From Roseofilum reptotaenium CS-1145 (GTDB taxonomy: Bacteria; Cyanobacteriota; Cyanobacteriia; Cyanobacteriales; Desertifilaceae), in the NCBI RefSeq assembly GCF_028330985.1, contig NZ_JAQMUE010000044.1:1-64000 (forward strand): a stretch of 64,000 nt of DNA, given 5' to 3'. The position numbers were made by a program, and so were the translations under genes. A model generated the notes under the pieces. That model worked only from the letters and a program-made list of their open reading frames with translations, searched no databases and was not told the origin of the DNA. Positions within the stretch are counted from its first letter, which is position 1, and every line of letters begins with the position of its first letter. This document shows positions 8,246 through 16,853 of the stretch, in pieces.

Positions 8246-8728
8246 ATGAACCCTGGCGATCGCCCGAAGCTCGAGATCCGACTCGCAACCCGCGATGATG
8301 TACCCGTCCTGTTCGATTTGATTAGCGCTTTAGCTGAATACGAACAATCATCCAATCAAGTCATTGGGTGCGTGGCGGATCTAGAAAAACACCTGTTTGA
8401 TCGGTGCTATGCAGAAGCCTTAATTGCCCAGTGGGAAGCAAAAACGGCGGGATTTGCTCTATTTTTCCCGAGTTATTCTACCTTTCGCACCCAACCTGGA
8501 CTCCACCTCGAAAACCTGTTCGTGTTGCCTCAATTTCGCCGTAAAGGGATTGGTCGTGCCCTGTTAAAATCTTTGGGTGAAATTACCCTAGAGCGTGGTT
8601 ATGAGCATCTGGAATGGGCAACTCTGGACTGGAATCAATCGGCGATCGCCTTTTACGAATCCATGGGCGCTCAAACTCTGAGCAACTGTTGCCTTTATCG
8701 CGTCACGGGTTCAGCATTTACGGATTGA
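8246..8728 (+). CDS. GNAT family N-acetyltransferase (copy 1)
   Basis: This 160-residue acetyltransferase of the GNAT fold presumably moves an acetyl group from acetyl-CoA to an amine; the substrate is unknown. The acetyl-CoA pyrophosphate-binding loop is RRKGIGRALL (near residue 98-107), preceded by the strand LHLENLFVLPQ and followed by a NQSAIAFYESMGA motif typical of the family's C-terminus. It starts 25 bases after the sigma gene at an ATG in front of a HIP1 site, with no strong ribosome binding site, so translation may depend on readthrough from the upstream gene. A paralogue follows directly. Confidence 0.85.
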   Translation: MNPGDRPKLEIRLATRDDVPVLFDLISALAEYEQSSNQVIGCVADLEKHLFDRCYAEALIAQWEAKTAGFALFFPSYSTFRTQPGLHLENLFVLPQFRRKGIGRALLKSLGEITLERGYEHLEWATLDWNQSAIAFYESMGAQTLSNCCLYRVTGSAFTD

Positions 8729-8770
8729 GCCGATTCAATCCACAGAACTCTCTAGATGATGAAGCATCAG

Positions 8771-8842
8771 TAAAAGAAAAGAATATGATTTCCTTAAGGT
8801 ATAGCTCAACTGATGAAAAATCCTATACCCTAAAACCTGAAC
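8771..8842 (+). pseudogene. Remnant of sigma factor region 4 between the two acetyltransferases
   Basis: This stretch copies 8038-8106 of the sigma gene: both contain the 15-mer ATTTCCTTAAGGTAT and encode EKxxISLRYxxSTxxxYTL. It lies immediately upstream of the second acetyltransferase, in the same relative place as the sigma gene lies to the first. About 120 bases corresponding to the end of region 4 have been lost. It shows that the duplicated segment ran from within the sigma gene through the acetyltransferase. Confidence 0.75.
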
Positions 8843-8861
8843 ATTGGCATTGAGTGCAACC

Positions 8862-9359
8862 ATGAACCTCGATCAAGGCGATCGCCCGAAACTCCAGATC
8901 CGACTCGCAACCCGCGACGATGTAACCATTCTATTCGAGCTAATTGGCGCTTTAGCCGAATACGAAAAATTATCCCATCAAGTCATCGGGTGCGCCACCG
9001 ATCTGGAAAAACACTTGTTCGATCAACACTATGTAGAAGCCTTAATGGCCCAATGGGAAGGAAAATCGGTAGGGTTTGCCCTCTTTTTCCATAACTATTC
9101 CACCTTTCTCACCCAACCCGGTCTCTATCTCGAAGATATTTTTGTCCGACCTGAATATCGCCGTAAAGGGATTGGATCGGCCCTGTTGAGAACTTTGGCA
9201 AAAATCGCCCTAGATCGCGGTTGTGGGCGCTTTGATTGGGCGGTATTGGACTGGAATGAACCGGCGATCGCCTTCTACGAACGGATGGGCGCTCAAGTGC
9301 TTCCCGACTGGCGAATTTGCCGCCTCACTGGTTCAGCCCTTACCGATTTAGCCGGTTAA
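8862..9359 (+). CDS. GNAT family N-acetyltransferase (copy 2)
   Basis: This is a 165-residue paralogue of the preceding gene, colinear over the whole length: MNLDQGDRPKLQIRLATRDD here corresponds to MNPGDRPKLEIRLATRDD in copy 1. The CoA-binding loop RRKGIGSALLRTLAK and the NEPAIAFYERMGA motif are intact, so the protein is probably active. The open frame extends to a TTG at 8844, but alignment to copy 1 fixes the start at ATG 8862. The acidic and aromatic substitutions between the copies suggest divergence in substrate choice. Confidence 0.85.
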   Translation: MNLDQGDRPKLQIRLATRDDVTILFELIGALAEYEKLSHQVIGCATDLEKHLFDQHYVEALMAQWEGKSVGFALFFHNYSTFLTQPGLYLEDIFVRPEYRRKGIGSALLRTLAKIALDRGCGRFDWAVLDWNEPAIAFYERMGAQVLPDWRICRLTGSALTDLAG

Positions 9360-9398
9360 CAGCCAAAATCTATAGCAAACTCAGGGAAACTGGGAGCA

Positions 9399-9419
9399 TT
9401 CCCTATTCCCTGTTCCCTC
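9399..9419. repeat. Heptamer tract (TTCCCTA family)
   Basis: ATTCCCTATTCCCTGTTCCCT is a short run of the TTCCCTA heptamer family found at many intergenic sites in this window. It lies between the second acetyltransferase and the small gene at 9445. Confidence 0.7.
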
Positions 9420-9444
9420 AAACAACAATTAGGAGTATTGCCCT

Positions 9445-9651
9445 ATGACTATTTGGGTCAACGAACAAATCGATCCCTCTGGCATGATCTATGCTTGCAT
9501 TGCTTGTTGCGATCAAAAACAAGCACAAGAGTGCCATGACTCCTTCAACAACAACCTCACAGAAGACCAAAAACAAGCCGGATGGAGCGCTCGAATGCAT
9601 ACCGTTTCCTCTTGGGAAGAAGTGCCCGCAAGTGCGCTGAAGTTGAATTAA
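9445..9651 (+). CDS. Small conserved-type protein of unknown function
   Basis: This 68-residue soluble protein begins MTIWVNEQIDPSGMIYACIA and contains a CIACC cysteine cluster and a later cysteine in QECHDSF, which could bind metal or be redox active. It has a clear ribosome binding site (AGGAG about eight bases upstream). No family is recognised. It ends shortly before a hairpin it shares with the convergent pgi gene. Confidence 0.6.
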   Translation: MTIWVNEQIDPSGMIYACIACCDQKQAQECHDSFNNNLTEDQKQAGWSARMHTVSSWEEVPASALKLN

Positions 9652-9718
9652 AACTTGTCGGGATGGGGGAAGAGACAAGAGAGGCAATAGCCAAAACCCA
9701 GTTTTATCTTTGGATCGA

Positions 9719-9742
9719 GGGGCTTTCCAACCGGAAAGCCCC
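9719..9742. terminator. Hairpin between convergent genes
   Basis: GGGGCTTTCC and GGAAAGCCCC form a perfect 10-bp stem around AACC. On the plus strand it is followed by AATTTTA, a weak U tract, so it can end the small gene at 9445. On the minus strand it lies just past the pgi stop but lacks a T run. Confidence 0.6.
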
Positions 9743-9747
9743 CAATT

Positions 9748-11337
9748 TTAAATTGCCTTCGCCACTTTTAACTCTTGAAGTTGAGTAGCATCACCGTGCA
9801 AGACAACTCCACGATTATTGAAGGCTAAATGGCGGACAATTTTATAAACCGCTTCAATTTCCTCTGGGGCGTTGGCAGCAGTCGCTAATTCTACTAAAGA
9901 TAAAGCTCCGTCGCTCTCCCCTAAAGCTTTCATAATTTGATTTTGCAACTGGAGAACACTAGCGGCAGCTTTTTTGCCAGCTTCTACCCCAGGTTGGTGA
10001 TAGGCATTGATATTCACCAAAGTGGCATACAATCCGACCGCCCGCTCATAGAGGGCAATCAATGCCCCTACAGTGCGTGGGGTGACTTCGGGAATGGTGA
10101 CGGTAATGGAGTCCCGGTTATTTTCGTATAAGGCTTTGCGGGTTCCTTGCAATAGTCCAGACAGATAGTCACCACAGGTAACGCCAGGTTCTACTTCGGG
10201 GGAAGGGCGATCGCGGTCTTTCAGAACTTCAATAAAGGTGACAAAGAAATTCGGTACACCTTCGCGCAACTGCTGGACATAGGCATGTTGGTCGGTGGAG
10301 CCTTTGTTACCATAAACAGCAATCCCTTGATAGACCGTATTGCCGTCTAAATCCTTTTCTTTACCCAAAGATTCCATCACTAACTGTTGGAGATAGCGGC
10401 TAAAGAGCAGCAAGCTGTCTTGGTAGGGCAAAATCACCATGTCTTTTTCTCCTTTACCATTGCCAGCGAAGTACCAGGAAAGGGCAAGCAGAGCGGCAGG
10501 ATTTTGTTTGAGGGAGGGGATGCGGGTGGCTTCATCCATTTCTTTGGCTCCCGCTAACATTTGGTTGATGTCGATCCCTTGTAGAGCGGCGGGAACTAAA
10601 CCAACAGCAGAGAGTTCGGAGGTGCGTCCGCCTACCCAGTCATGCATGGGGAAGGTAGCTAACCAATGTTCAGATTTAGCGAGTTGTTCCAGTTTACTCT
10701 CATGGCCGGTAATGGCGATAAAGTGGGGGCCATGGGGGAGGTTGGCAGCTTTATAGGCCGCTTTGGCTTCGATCATGCCATTGCGGGTTTCGGGCGTGCC
10801 TCCAGATTTGGAGATGATAATGACTAGGGTGGTATTAAGTTTATCTTTGAGTTGGCCTAGGGTACGGTCAATACCCGTCGGATCGGTGTTGTCAATAAAG
10901 TGAATATTGAGTTGAGGGGAGGAAGAGGCTAAGGCTTGAGCAACAAATTGGGGCCCTAGGGCCGATCCACCGATGCCAATGGAGAGAATATCAGTGAATT
11001 GGGGAGCATTGGGGGGTTTGATGGCTCCGGAGTGGATATCTTGGGCGAAGTGATGAATCGCTTCTAGGGTTTCGTTGATTTCAGCTTTGAGTTGGGGGTT
11101 AGGTGCAAGATCGGCGTTGCGTAGCCAGTAGTGCCCCACCATTCGTCCTTCATCTGGGTTGGCGATCGCCCCTGATTCCAGTTTAGCCATTTCTGCAAAG
11201 GCTTTGTCAAGCTTGGGCTGTATTTGTGCGACTAGACGATCGTCAAACCTCATTCGACTAATGTCGAGATAAAATCGTAGGCTGTCGTGGGTGTACAGCC
11301 AGTCTTGATAACGTTGCCAGAGGGTTGCTGCATCCAT
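9748..11337 (-). CDS. pgi: Glucose-6-phosphate isomerase
   Basis: The enzyme interconverts glucose 6-phosphate and fructose 6-phosphate in glycolysis, gluconeogenesis and the oxidative pentose phosphate cycle, in the cytosol. Characteristic segments are the sugar-phosphate-binding loop [13 protein letters not shown], the [10 protein letters not shown] phosphate loop, [17 protein letters not shown] and the late [14 protein letters not shown]. The open frame reaches 11391, but ATG 11337 ([14 protein letters not shown]) has a GGAG site at the right distance and gives 529 residues, the usual cyanobacterial length. It ends against a hairpin shared with the convergent small gene. Confidence 0.95.
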   Translation of the reverse strand: MDAATLWQRYQDWLYTHDSLRFYLDISRMRFDDRLVAQIQPKLDKAFAEMAKLESGAIANPDEGRMVGHYWLRNADLAPNPQLKAEINETLEAIHHFAQDIHSGAIKPPNAPQFTDILSIGIGGSALGPQFVAQALASSSPQLNIHFIDNTDPTGIDRTLGQLKDKLNTTLVIIISKSGGTPETRNGMIEAKAAYKAANLPHGPHFIAITGHESKLEQLAKSEHWLATFPMHDWVGGRTSELSAVGLVPAALQGIDINQMLAGAKEMDEATRIPSLKQNPAALLALSWYFAGNGKGEKDMVILPYQDSLLLFSRYLQQLVMESLGKEKDLDGNTVYQGIAVYGNKGSTDQHAYVQQLREGVPNFFVTFIEVLKDRDRPSPEVEPGVTCGDYLSGLLQGTRKALYENNRDSITVTIPEVTPRTVGALIALYERAVGLYATLVNINAYHQPGVEAGKKAAASVLQLQNQIMKALGESDGALSLVELATAANAPEEIEAVYKIVRHLAFNNRGVVLHGDATQLQELKVAKAI

Positions 11338-11434
11338 AACCAGTCTTCTCCAAAGGGTTGAGGCATTGTCGGCGATCGCCGATCGAAACAAGGTAATCAG
11401 AGGTTACTTAAAACTCTCCTAGACACCATACCGT

Positions 11435-11734
11435 TTAGATCTCCGGTTTGGGTAGAATCCGGAGAAATTTAACAATTTGCCCCATGACGGCGATCGCAAT
11501 CAGATATTCTCCAATCGTAAAATGATAGAACATCGGCTCTGGGCCAAGTCGATGCAGTTTCGGCAGGTCTTCTAGGCGTTTGAGGCTCAGGAACTCAGTA
11601 AATACAAAGCGATAAATTGTTTCATAGCTACTCTTTTCCTTTTTCTGTAACTTTTGTAGATCTTGGAGAAAGCTACGGTGATAGAGCAGTTGGTATTGGG
11701 TGGATGATAGTGTGGAGGAGTGAGCCACAGTCAT
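11435..11734 (-). CDS. RelE/ParE-like small protein, possible toxin
   Basis: This 99-residue basic protein contains YHRSFLQDLQKLQKK near the start, a long helix, then a strand-rich end (YHFTIGEYLIAIAVMGQIVKFLRI). Length, layout and the FLQDLxKL helix resemble RelE/ParE mRNA-interferase-fold toxins. The usual R-x-R-x-GxYR strand is only weakly matched, so the assignment is tentative. It follows a 79-residue gene in the same direction by 48 bases, the normal antitoxin-toxin order. Confidence 0.45.
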   Translation of the reverse strand: MTVAHSSTLSSTQYQLLYHRSFLQDLQKLQKKEKSSYETIYRFVFTEFLSLKRLEDLPKLHRLGPEPMFYHFTIGEYLIAIAVMGQIVKFLRILPKPEI

Positions 11735-11782
11735 AGGATTTGCACCTGTGCCAGCGATCGAGGATTGGTTTATTATGGATTA

Positions 11783-12022
11783 TTATGGATGATGCAAAAA
11801 CCCTAGAGCTTCTTCGCGATTCATGAAATCACCGGGTTTGATTGTATCCATGGTTGCGTGCATCATGGTCAGTACATAGACATCTGCACTCAGAGGAGCT
11901 AAAAAAGCCCAAACTTGATTTAAGTATTCTTCCGGAAGTCCATCGACGAGATCGTGGATCTGTTGTCGTTTCTTCGTATCAATCATACCCTTGACATAGG
12001 AGGTCTGCATTGCCTCCCCCAT
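11783..12022 (-). CDS. Small protein, possible antitoxin partner
   Basis: This is a 79-residue acidic protein with a segment IDTKKRQQIHDLVDGLPEEY typical of small regulatory proteins that precede toxin genes. It ends in NREEALGFL. No DNA-binding motif is certain. It starts eight bases after the UPF0182 gene ends, so the two may be cotranscribed. The start is either ATG 12022 with an AGGGG site or ATG 12010, directly behind GGGGGAGG but too close for good spacing. The antitoxin role is inferred mainly from position. Confidence 0.4.
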   Translation of the reverse strand: MGEAMQTSYVKGMIDTKKRQQIHDLVDGLPEEYLNQVWAFLAPLSADVYVLTMMHATMDTIKPGDFMNREEALGFLHHP

Positions 12023-12030
12023 TCTAACCC

Positions 12031-14949
12031 CTAGGGCGATCCAATTTCATCTAAGTTGCGAATTACAGGTGTGGGGGGATTAGAGGAACTAGAATTAGGG
12101 GAATTAAAGATAGCATTGATGGCTCTCTCCAGGGTGTTAGCCATAACAATTTGGTTGTCATAGGCAACAATCACTCGGACTAAGGTCGGTAAGCTATTTT
12201 GTTCGGCTTCCAAATAGAGGGGTTCGACGTAAAGCAAAGATTTTTCAATGGGAATAACGAGGAGGTTTCCCTGAATAGCTTTTGATCCCTGCCGGTTCCA
12301 GAGAGAGATTTGACGGGAAATTTCTGGGTCTTGATTAATCAGAGCATCAATTTGTTCTGGCCCATAAACAAGCTGCTGTTTCGAGAATTGATAGAGCAAA
12401 AGTTTGCCATAATTTTCTCCATCTGAACGACCCGCTAACCAAGCAATTAAGTTATTGCGACTTGCAGGAGTAAAGGGATGAAGTAAGATGAATTCTTCCC
12501 GATTTTCAGTCGGCAACTTCATGATTAAATAATAAGGTTCTACGGTTTGCGGTTGACCGCCATAGATTTCTAGGGGAGAGCGCCATTGATCCTCACGGTT
12601 GTAAAACACTTGAGGATCGCGCATATGATAGGTTAACAGTTGATCGGATTGGATGCTAAACAGGTCTACAGGATAGCGAATATGCACCTTAAGGGATTGG
12701 GGCATATCGTTTAAACTGCGGAACAGGTTAGGAAAAATTTTGGCAAGGGTTTGAATCATCGGGTCGGAGTCATCGGCGATGAAAAAATAAACCCTGCCAT
12801 TGTAGGCATCGACGACGACTTTTACGGAGTTGCGAATGTAGTTAAAGGGGAGTTTTTCTGGATCGGAATACGGATAGCGATCGCTAGTCGTATAAGCATC
12901 AATAATCCAATACAAATAGTTCTCCTTATTGCTACTGTTGTCCCCACTTAAATCAGTATCGGCAACGACTAAATAGGGGTCTCGATCGAATCGCAGAAAG
13001 GGAGCAAGCGCTTGGACTCGCTCAACGATATTACGACGAAATAAAACCTTAGTTTCTGGTGTAAAAGATTGGGTTAAGAGCATTTGCCAATCTTTGAGGT
13101 ATTTAGCAAACAACCACCGTCTCCAGCGACTGGCGATCGATACGCCCCCTGTCCCATCATAAAAGTTATATTGGTTAGCATCTCCTTGGGGATAATCTAA
13201 CTCGGGTTCCCTTGAAGGAGTCATAATATAAGTATTGGTCAACTCTCCATAATAAATTCTCGGTTGACCAATGGGAATACTATCGCGAATTCGAGGCTCA
13301 GAAATCCAAACGGGAGTGGTTTGTCCTTCGGGACTTTCTGCACCAATATCTTTGACATAATATTCCGGTAAACCGTCGGAGGCAACTGTATTGACTGGGG
13401 ACATGGTAAAGCCATAACCATGGGTATAGACTAAATGTTCATTGATCCAAGTTTTTGCCTCTTCAGGTACTCCTTCATAATCTAATTCTCGTGGCGCTAA
13501 AATGACCTGTTGTTTTTCCGTGCCTTGATAATCTCGCTGGCGGAAAGTATAGCGCTCAATATCGGCATCCAGAAATTTATAATATAAGCGAATTTGTTGC
13601 AGTTGCCGGTTGGTTTGTAAGAGGGGGCGAGTATCCCAGAGGCGAATATTATCAAGAGTTAGCTTATTGTTGAGTAAGTCTTGTACGGTTAATTGTCCTT
13701 CAGGATTAAACGGATAAACGTCAATTTGGTCTAAATTAAAAGCCGATCGAGTAAATTCAATGGTGCGCTGGATAAATGGAGTTTCTCGTTGCAGCTCGTT
13801 GGGTTGAACGATGAGGCGCTGGCTTAGGGCCGGTAGGGCATAGTTGCTCACTCCTGCAATGGTTAAAAAGAGAAGCATCCCATAAATCATTTTCCGCCAA
13901 ATATCCCGTTTTTTTGCCCAATAGACCGAGCGACCTAAAAGAAAAAAACCATAGCTTGCTGCCAGAATAGACAGCACTTCAATCATCGGTTTTTGGGTAT
14001 AGATATCGGTAAAGCTGGCTCCATAAATGACTCCGGTGGGGGAATAGAGGAGTTCGTAGCGGGAGAGGACATAACTATAAGCAACGCTAAACATAACTGC
14101 GGCACTGATGACTTGCAGATGGCGGCGCTGTTTGGGAGAAAAACCGGGAAAACTCCCCAGGGCTAAACTTCTACCGGATAATAAGTAGATGATGGTAACG
14201 GCAAGTAAGGAAAAAACACAGAGAATAACGAGCCAGAATTCCAGGAGATGGAGAACGGGTAAGGTGAAGATGTAGAAGCTAATGTCTTGGTTAAAGAGGG
14301 GATCGACTTGATTAAAGGGAGTGGGATTAAAGCTGGTGAGAATTTTGGCCCAATGGCTCGATAAAATTACGCCTAAACCTGTGCTGAGGAAAATGGCGAT
14401 CGCCAGTAGCGTTCTTTGGGGAATGCACAAGAGGAGAATGGGGAACCCAAGGACAAATAGGGTTTTGACTCCAGAAGAGGGTAGATCTAGAAAGGTGCGA
14501 AGAGCTGATTCGGGGCGAAATCGAGGGGGAAGTTCGGGAGTAAGGCTGGCAATATTAAAATCGGTATGCCAATAGGGAAGAATGACTTCTGTATATTGGA
14601 CAATAATTAATCCTAAAACGAGACTTAAGAGTCCGACGGATAGCAGCAACCCCCCTAGGGGAATGGTTTTGGGATATTGAGGATAAGCGTCTTGTTCTTC
14701 TGGGGGTTTGGGATATTTGAGCCGGTTTGCAACCCAGAGATTCCCGCATAGATAGAGGCTGCTGATTCCGAAAATAAGCGTACCAACAATCAGTTGCGTT
14801 TTCACCCGGAGGGCAAATTCAGCACGATAACCAAGTTCGTTAAACCATAGTCCTTCGGCGATCAGGTTAGTCGCGATCTCGAAAATAAGCCATCCTGCCA
14901 ACAGGATAACTAAAATCCAACCGATTTTTGGCGATCGCAGCCACTGCAT
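12031..14949 (-). CDS. UPF0182 family large membrane protein
   Basis: This 972-residue protein has about seven hydrophobic segments in the first 330 residues (for example GWILVILLAGWLIFEIATNL and a later LVLGLIIVQYT) followed by a large soluble domain. It matches the UPF0182/COG1615 family of cyanobacteria and actinobacteria, recognised by RPLLQTNRQLQQIRLYYKF, the DxxYSDPEKLPFNYIRNSVK block and HIRYPVDLFSIQ. The function is unknown; the big domain should lie outside the cytoplasmic membrane. The tail is rich in serine, asparagine and proline. It begins with MQWLRSPKIGW at an ATG beside a HIP1 site. Confidence 0.9.
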   Translation of the reverse strand: MQWLRSPKIGWILVILLAGWLIFEIATNLIAEGLWFNELGYRAEFALRVKTQLIVGTLIFGISSLYLCGNLWVANRLKYPKPPEEQDAYPQYPKTIPLGGLLLSVGLLSLVLGLIIVQYTEVILPYWHTDFNIASLTPELPPRFRPESALRTFLDLPSSGVKTLFVLGFPILLLCIPQRTLLAIAIFLSTGLGVILSSHWAKILTSFNPTPFNQVDPLFNQDISFYIFTLPVLHLLEFWLVILCVFSLLAVTIIYLLSGRSLALGSFPGFSPKQRRHLQVISAAVMFSVAYSYVLSRYELLYSPTGVIYGASFTDIYTQKPMIEVLSILAASYGFFLLGRSVYWAKKRDIWRKMIYGMLLFLTIAGVSNYALPALSQRLIVQPNELQRETPFIQRTIEFTRSAFNLDQIDVYPFNPEGQLTVQDLLNNKLTLDNIRLWDTRPLLQTNRQLQQIRLYYKFLDADIERYTFRQRDYQGTEKQQVILAPRELDYEGVPEEAKTWINEHLVYTHGYGFTMSPVNTVASDGLPEYYVKDIGAESPEGQTTPVWISEPRIRDSIPIGQPRIYYGELTNTYIMTPSREPELDYPQGDANQYNFYDGTGGVSIASRWRRWLFAKYLKDWQMLLTQSFTPETKVLFRRNIVERVQALAPFLRFDRDPYLVVADTDLSGDNSSNKENYLYWIIDAYTTSDRYPYSDPEKLPFNYIRNSVKVVVDAYNGRVYFFIADDSDPMIQTLAKIFPNLFRSLNDMPQSLKVHIRYPVDLFSIQSDQLLTYHMRDPQVFYNREDQWRSPLEIYGGQPQTVEPYYLIMKLPTENREEFILLHPFTPASRNNLIAWLAGRSDGENYGKLLLYQFSKQQLVYGPEQIDALINQDPEISRQISLWNRQGSKAIQGNLLVIPIEKSLLYVEPLYLEAEQNSLPTLVRVIVAYDNQIVMANTLERAINAIFNSPNSSSSNPPTPVIRNLDEIGSP

Positions 14950-15012
14950 GTTGATTTAAACCAAGTTCGTCAGTATCAGGAGAGAGGAGTAGGGGCAAAA
15001 AAATTTTTGCTT

Positions 15013-16389
15013 CTACTGGTTCAGTTCTAAACATAATTGGCGGAAATGATCGCCCCGTTGCTCAAAGTTAGCATATTGATCGAAACTGGCGCAGGCGGGA
15101 GAAAATAATACTCCTTTGGCTTGATAGTGTTTTGCTAAAACTAAGGAACGGGGAATGGCTCGATCCAAAGTTTCGACCATCTCATAGGAATCATAACCCA
15201 CCGCTTCTAAGCGTTGGGCAAAATGGGGCGCAGCTTCGCCGATGAGTAAGACTGCCGCCGCTTTAGACTTAATGCGATGCAACCATTGAGTGTCATCTCC
15301 CTCTTTAGCTTCTCCTCCTGCAATTAAAATAACGGGAGGCTCAACTGCTGATAAGCCCACTTCTGCCGCATCATAATTGGTGGCTTTACTATCATTAATC
15401 AAGTCAATTTGATCGATCGCACCAATGAGTTCTAAACGATGGGGAACGCCGGGAAAATTGGCGATCGCCTCAGCAATGGCTTCGTGTTCAATCCCCGCTA
15501 ACCGAGCTACAGCGACCGCCATTAATAGATTTTGCTGATTATGCGCTCCCACCATTTTCAAACTGGCAGCGGGTAAAATGGGGTCGCCTTGCACCATCAC
15601 CCAGCGGTCTTGAATATAAATGCCATTCTGGGGAGAACCGACTAAATGCTGTTTGCCTTTAACGCTCGTCCAATAGGCATCCGGCCATTCTTTGAGACCC
15701 CTTTGATGCAAATAGGCATCATCCCCATTAAAAACTTGATGATGCGATCGCCGCAATAACTGCGCTTTAATGTCGTAATAATTGTCCAGAGTTTTATGGC
15801 GCTTGAGATGATCGGGGGTAAACGTTGTCCAGACCCCAATTTCCGGAGATAGGGTAGAGGAGGATTCAATTTGATAACTACTAATTTCGGCAATCACCCA
15901 ATCTGGCCGTTTTTCACCGAGTGCCAATTCACAAGCCGCGTAGCCAATATTGCCGCAGCCGGGGGCATGAAAGCCAGCCTGTTGAAAAATCGCCGCGATT
16001 AAAGCCGTAGTCGTGGTTTTGCCATTGGTTCCAGTTATGCCAACCCAAGGAACATCCTTAAGATCTCGCCAAGCGAGTTCCATTTCCCCTAGGATTTCAA
16101 TGCCTTGCGCTCGTGCTTGCACCAACACGGGAATATCCCAGGGAACTCCAGGACTGACAACAATCCGTTCTGGAAGTGGGGAATCTTCTAGGCTGAAGGA
16201 AAAGCCTAGATCGCAGACAATTCCCAGATCGTGAAGGGTTTTCTGTTGTTGGCGTAAAGCATCGGAGATTTGGCGATCGCTCACTTTTACCTGCCATCCT
16301 TGACGGTGTAGCAGTTTAGCGGCTCCAATTCCAGATTTACCTAAACCAATGACATGAGCAAGGGGCATATTCTTTTGGGCGGCAGACAC
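15013..16389 (-). CDS. murD: UDP-N-acetylmuramoylalanine--D-glutamate ligase
   Basis: MurD adds D-glutamate to UDP-MurNAc-L-alanine with ATP in the cytosolic stage of peptidoglycan synthesis. The 458-residue product has the N-terminal UDP-binding Rossmann loop ([15 protein letters not shown]), the Mur ligase P-loop [15 protein letters not shown], the central AEISSYQIE motif, FTPDHLKRH with the catalytic histidine, and the C-terminal domain [15 protein letters not shown]. Length and start ([15 protein letters not shown]) fit the family. It stands alone, not in a dcw cluster, as is usual in cyanobacteria. Confidence 0.95.
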   Translation of the reverse strand: MSAAQKNMPLAHVIGLGKSGIGAAKLLHRQGWQVKVSDRQISDALRQQQKTLHDLGIVCDLGFSFSLEDSPLPERIVVSPGVPWDIPVLVQARAQGIEILGEMELAWRDLKDVPWVGITGTNGKTTTTALIAAIFQQAGFHAPGCGNIGYAACELALGEKRPDWVIAEISSYQIESSSTLSPEIGVWTTFTPDHLKRHKTLDNYYDIKAQLLRRSHHQVFNGDDAYLHQRGLKEWPDAYWTSVKGKQHLVGSPQNGIYIQDRWVMVQGDPILPAASLKMVGAHNQQNLLMAVAVARLAGIEHEAIAEAIANFPGVPHRLELIGAIDQIDLINDSKATNYDAAEVGLSAVEPPVILIAGGEAKEGDDTQWLHRIKSKAAAVLLIGEAAPHFAQRLEAVGYDSYEMVETLDRAIPRSLVLAKHYQAKGVLFSPACASFDQYANFEQRGDHFRQLCLELNQ

Positions 16390-16437
16390 AGTTCGTTCTT
16401 CATCATAAGCCTTTGTACCATATTCTTCTGTAGTTTT

Positions 16438-16474
16438 AGGGAATAGGCAATAGGCAATGGGGAACAGGCAATAG
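16438..16474. repeat. Heptamer tract (GGGAATA/GGCAATA family)
   Basis: Consecutive units GGGAATA, GGCAATA and GGCAATG are followed by GGGAACA and GGCAATA. This is one of several copies of a short tandemly repeated heptamer tract in the window. It lies between murD and the small membrane protein gene. Confidence 0.8.
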
Positions 16475-16676
16475 AAATACAGCGTTTTGTGCTAGGTAAG
16501 AGAGCTATTATTAAGAGTGTCTTTCATATCAAATCGGTTGAATAAATTACGATCAGTCCTAGCGAATAGAACACAGTGGAGTGAACCCATCCGATCGTAC
16601 TGATGGGCTGTTCTCTATTCCCCAGGGTGTGATATTCTGAGGCTATTGCATAAGTAAGCAAAGAGCAGAGAAAGTG

Positions 16677-16796
16677 ATGGAAAATACACCGGTGTTAGAT
16701 TGGATTGCGGGAGGATTAGCCATCGCGATCGCGATCGGAGGCTTAGTCATGCTATTCCAAGGTTTATCGGGTTTTAATGAGCAGGATAAAAAGTGA
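16677..16796 (+). CDS. Single-pass membrane miniprotein, 39 residues
   Basis: The frame from ATG 16677 to TGA 16796 encodes MENTPVLDWIAGG, a hydrophobic helix of about 20 residues with repeated AIAIAIGG, and the polar tail GFNEQDKK. The design (short N-terminus, one helix, charged tail) is that of small photosynthetic or respiratory complex subunits, but no known subunit is recognised. A GCAGAGAAAG tract lies upstream as a weak ribosome binding site. The Ile-Ala alternation is encoded by overlapping HIP1 sites, so a chance frame should be kept in mind. Confidence 0.5.
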   Translation: MENTPVLDWIAGGLAIAIAIGGLVMLFQGLSGFNEQDKK

Positions 16797-16822
16797 ACGA
16801 TAGCCAGTCAGCTAGGCAAGCT

Positions 16823-16845
16823 ATTCCCTAGCGCGAAGCGCTATA
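16823..16845 (+). repeat. GCGCGAAGCGCTATA dispersed motif
   Basis: ATTCCCTAGCGCGAAGCGCTATA joins one TTCCCTA heptamer unit to the GCGCGAAGCGCTATA motif. The same pairing recurs at 23978, 54000 and, inverted, at 61070. Confidence 0.7.
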
Positions 16846-16853
16846 GTTGTTAA

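Noticed and set aside
13239-13421. Short minus-strand frames inside the UPF0182 gene
   Set aside because: They are out-of-frame shadows of a well-conserved gene.
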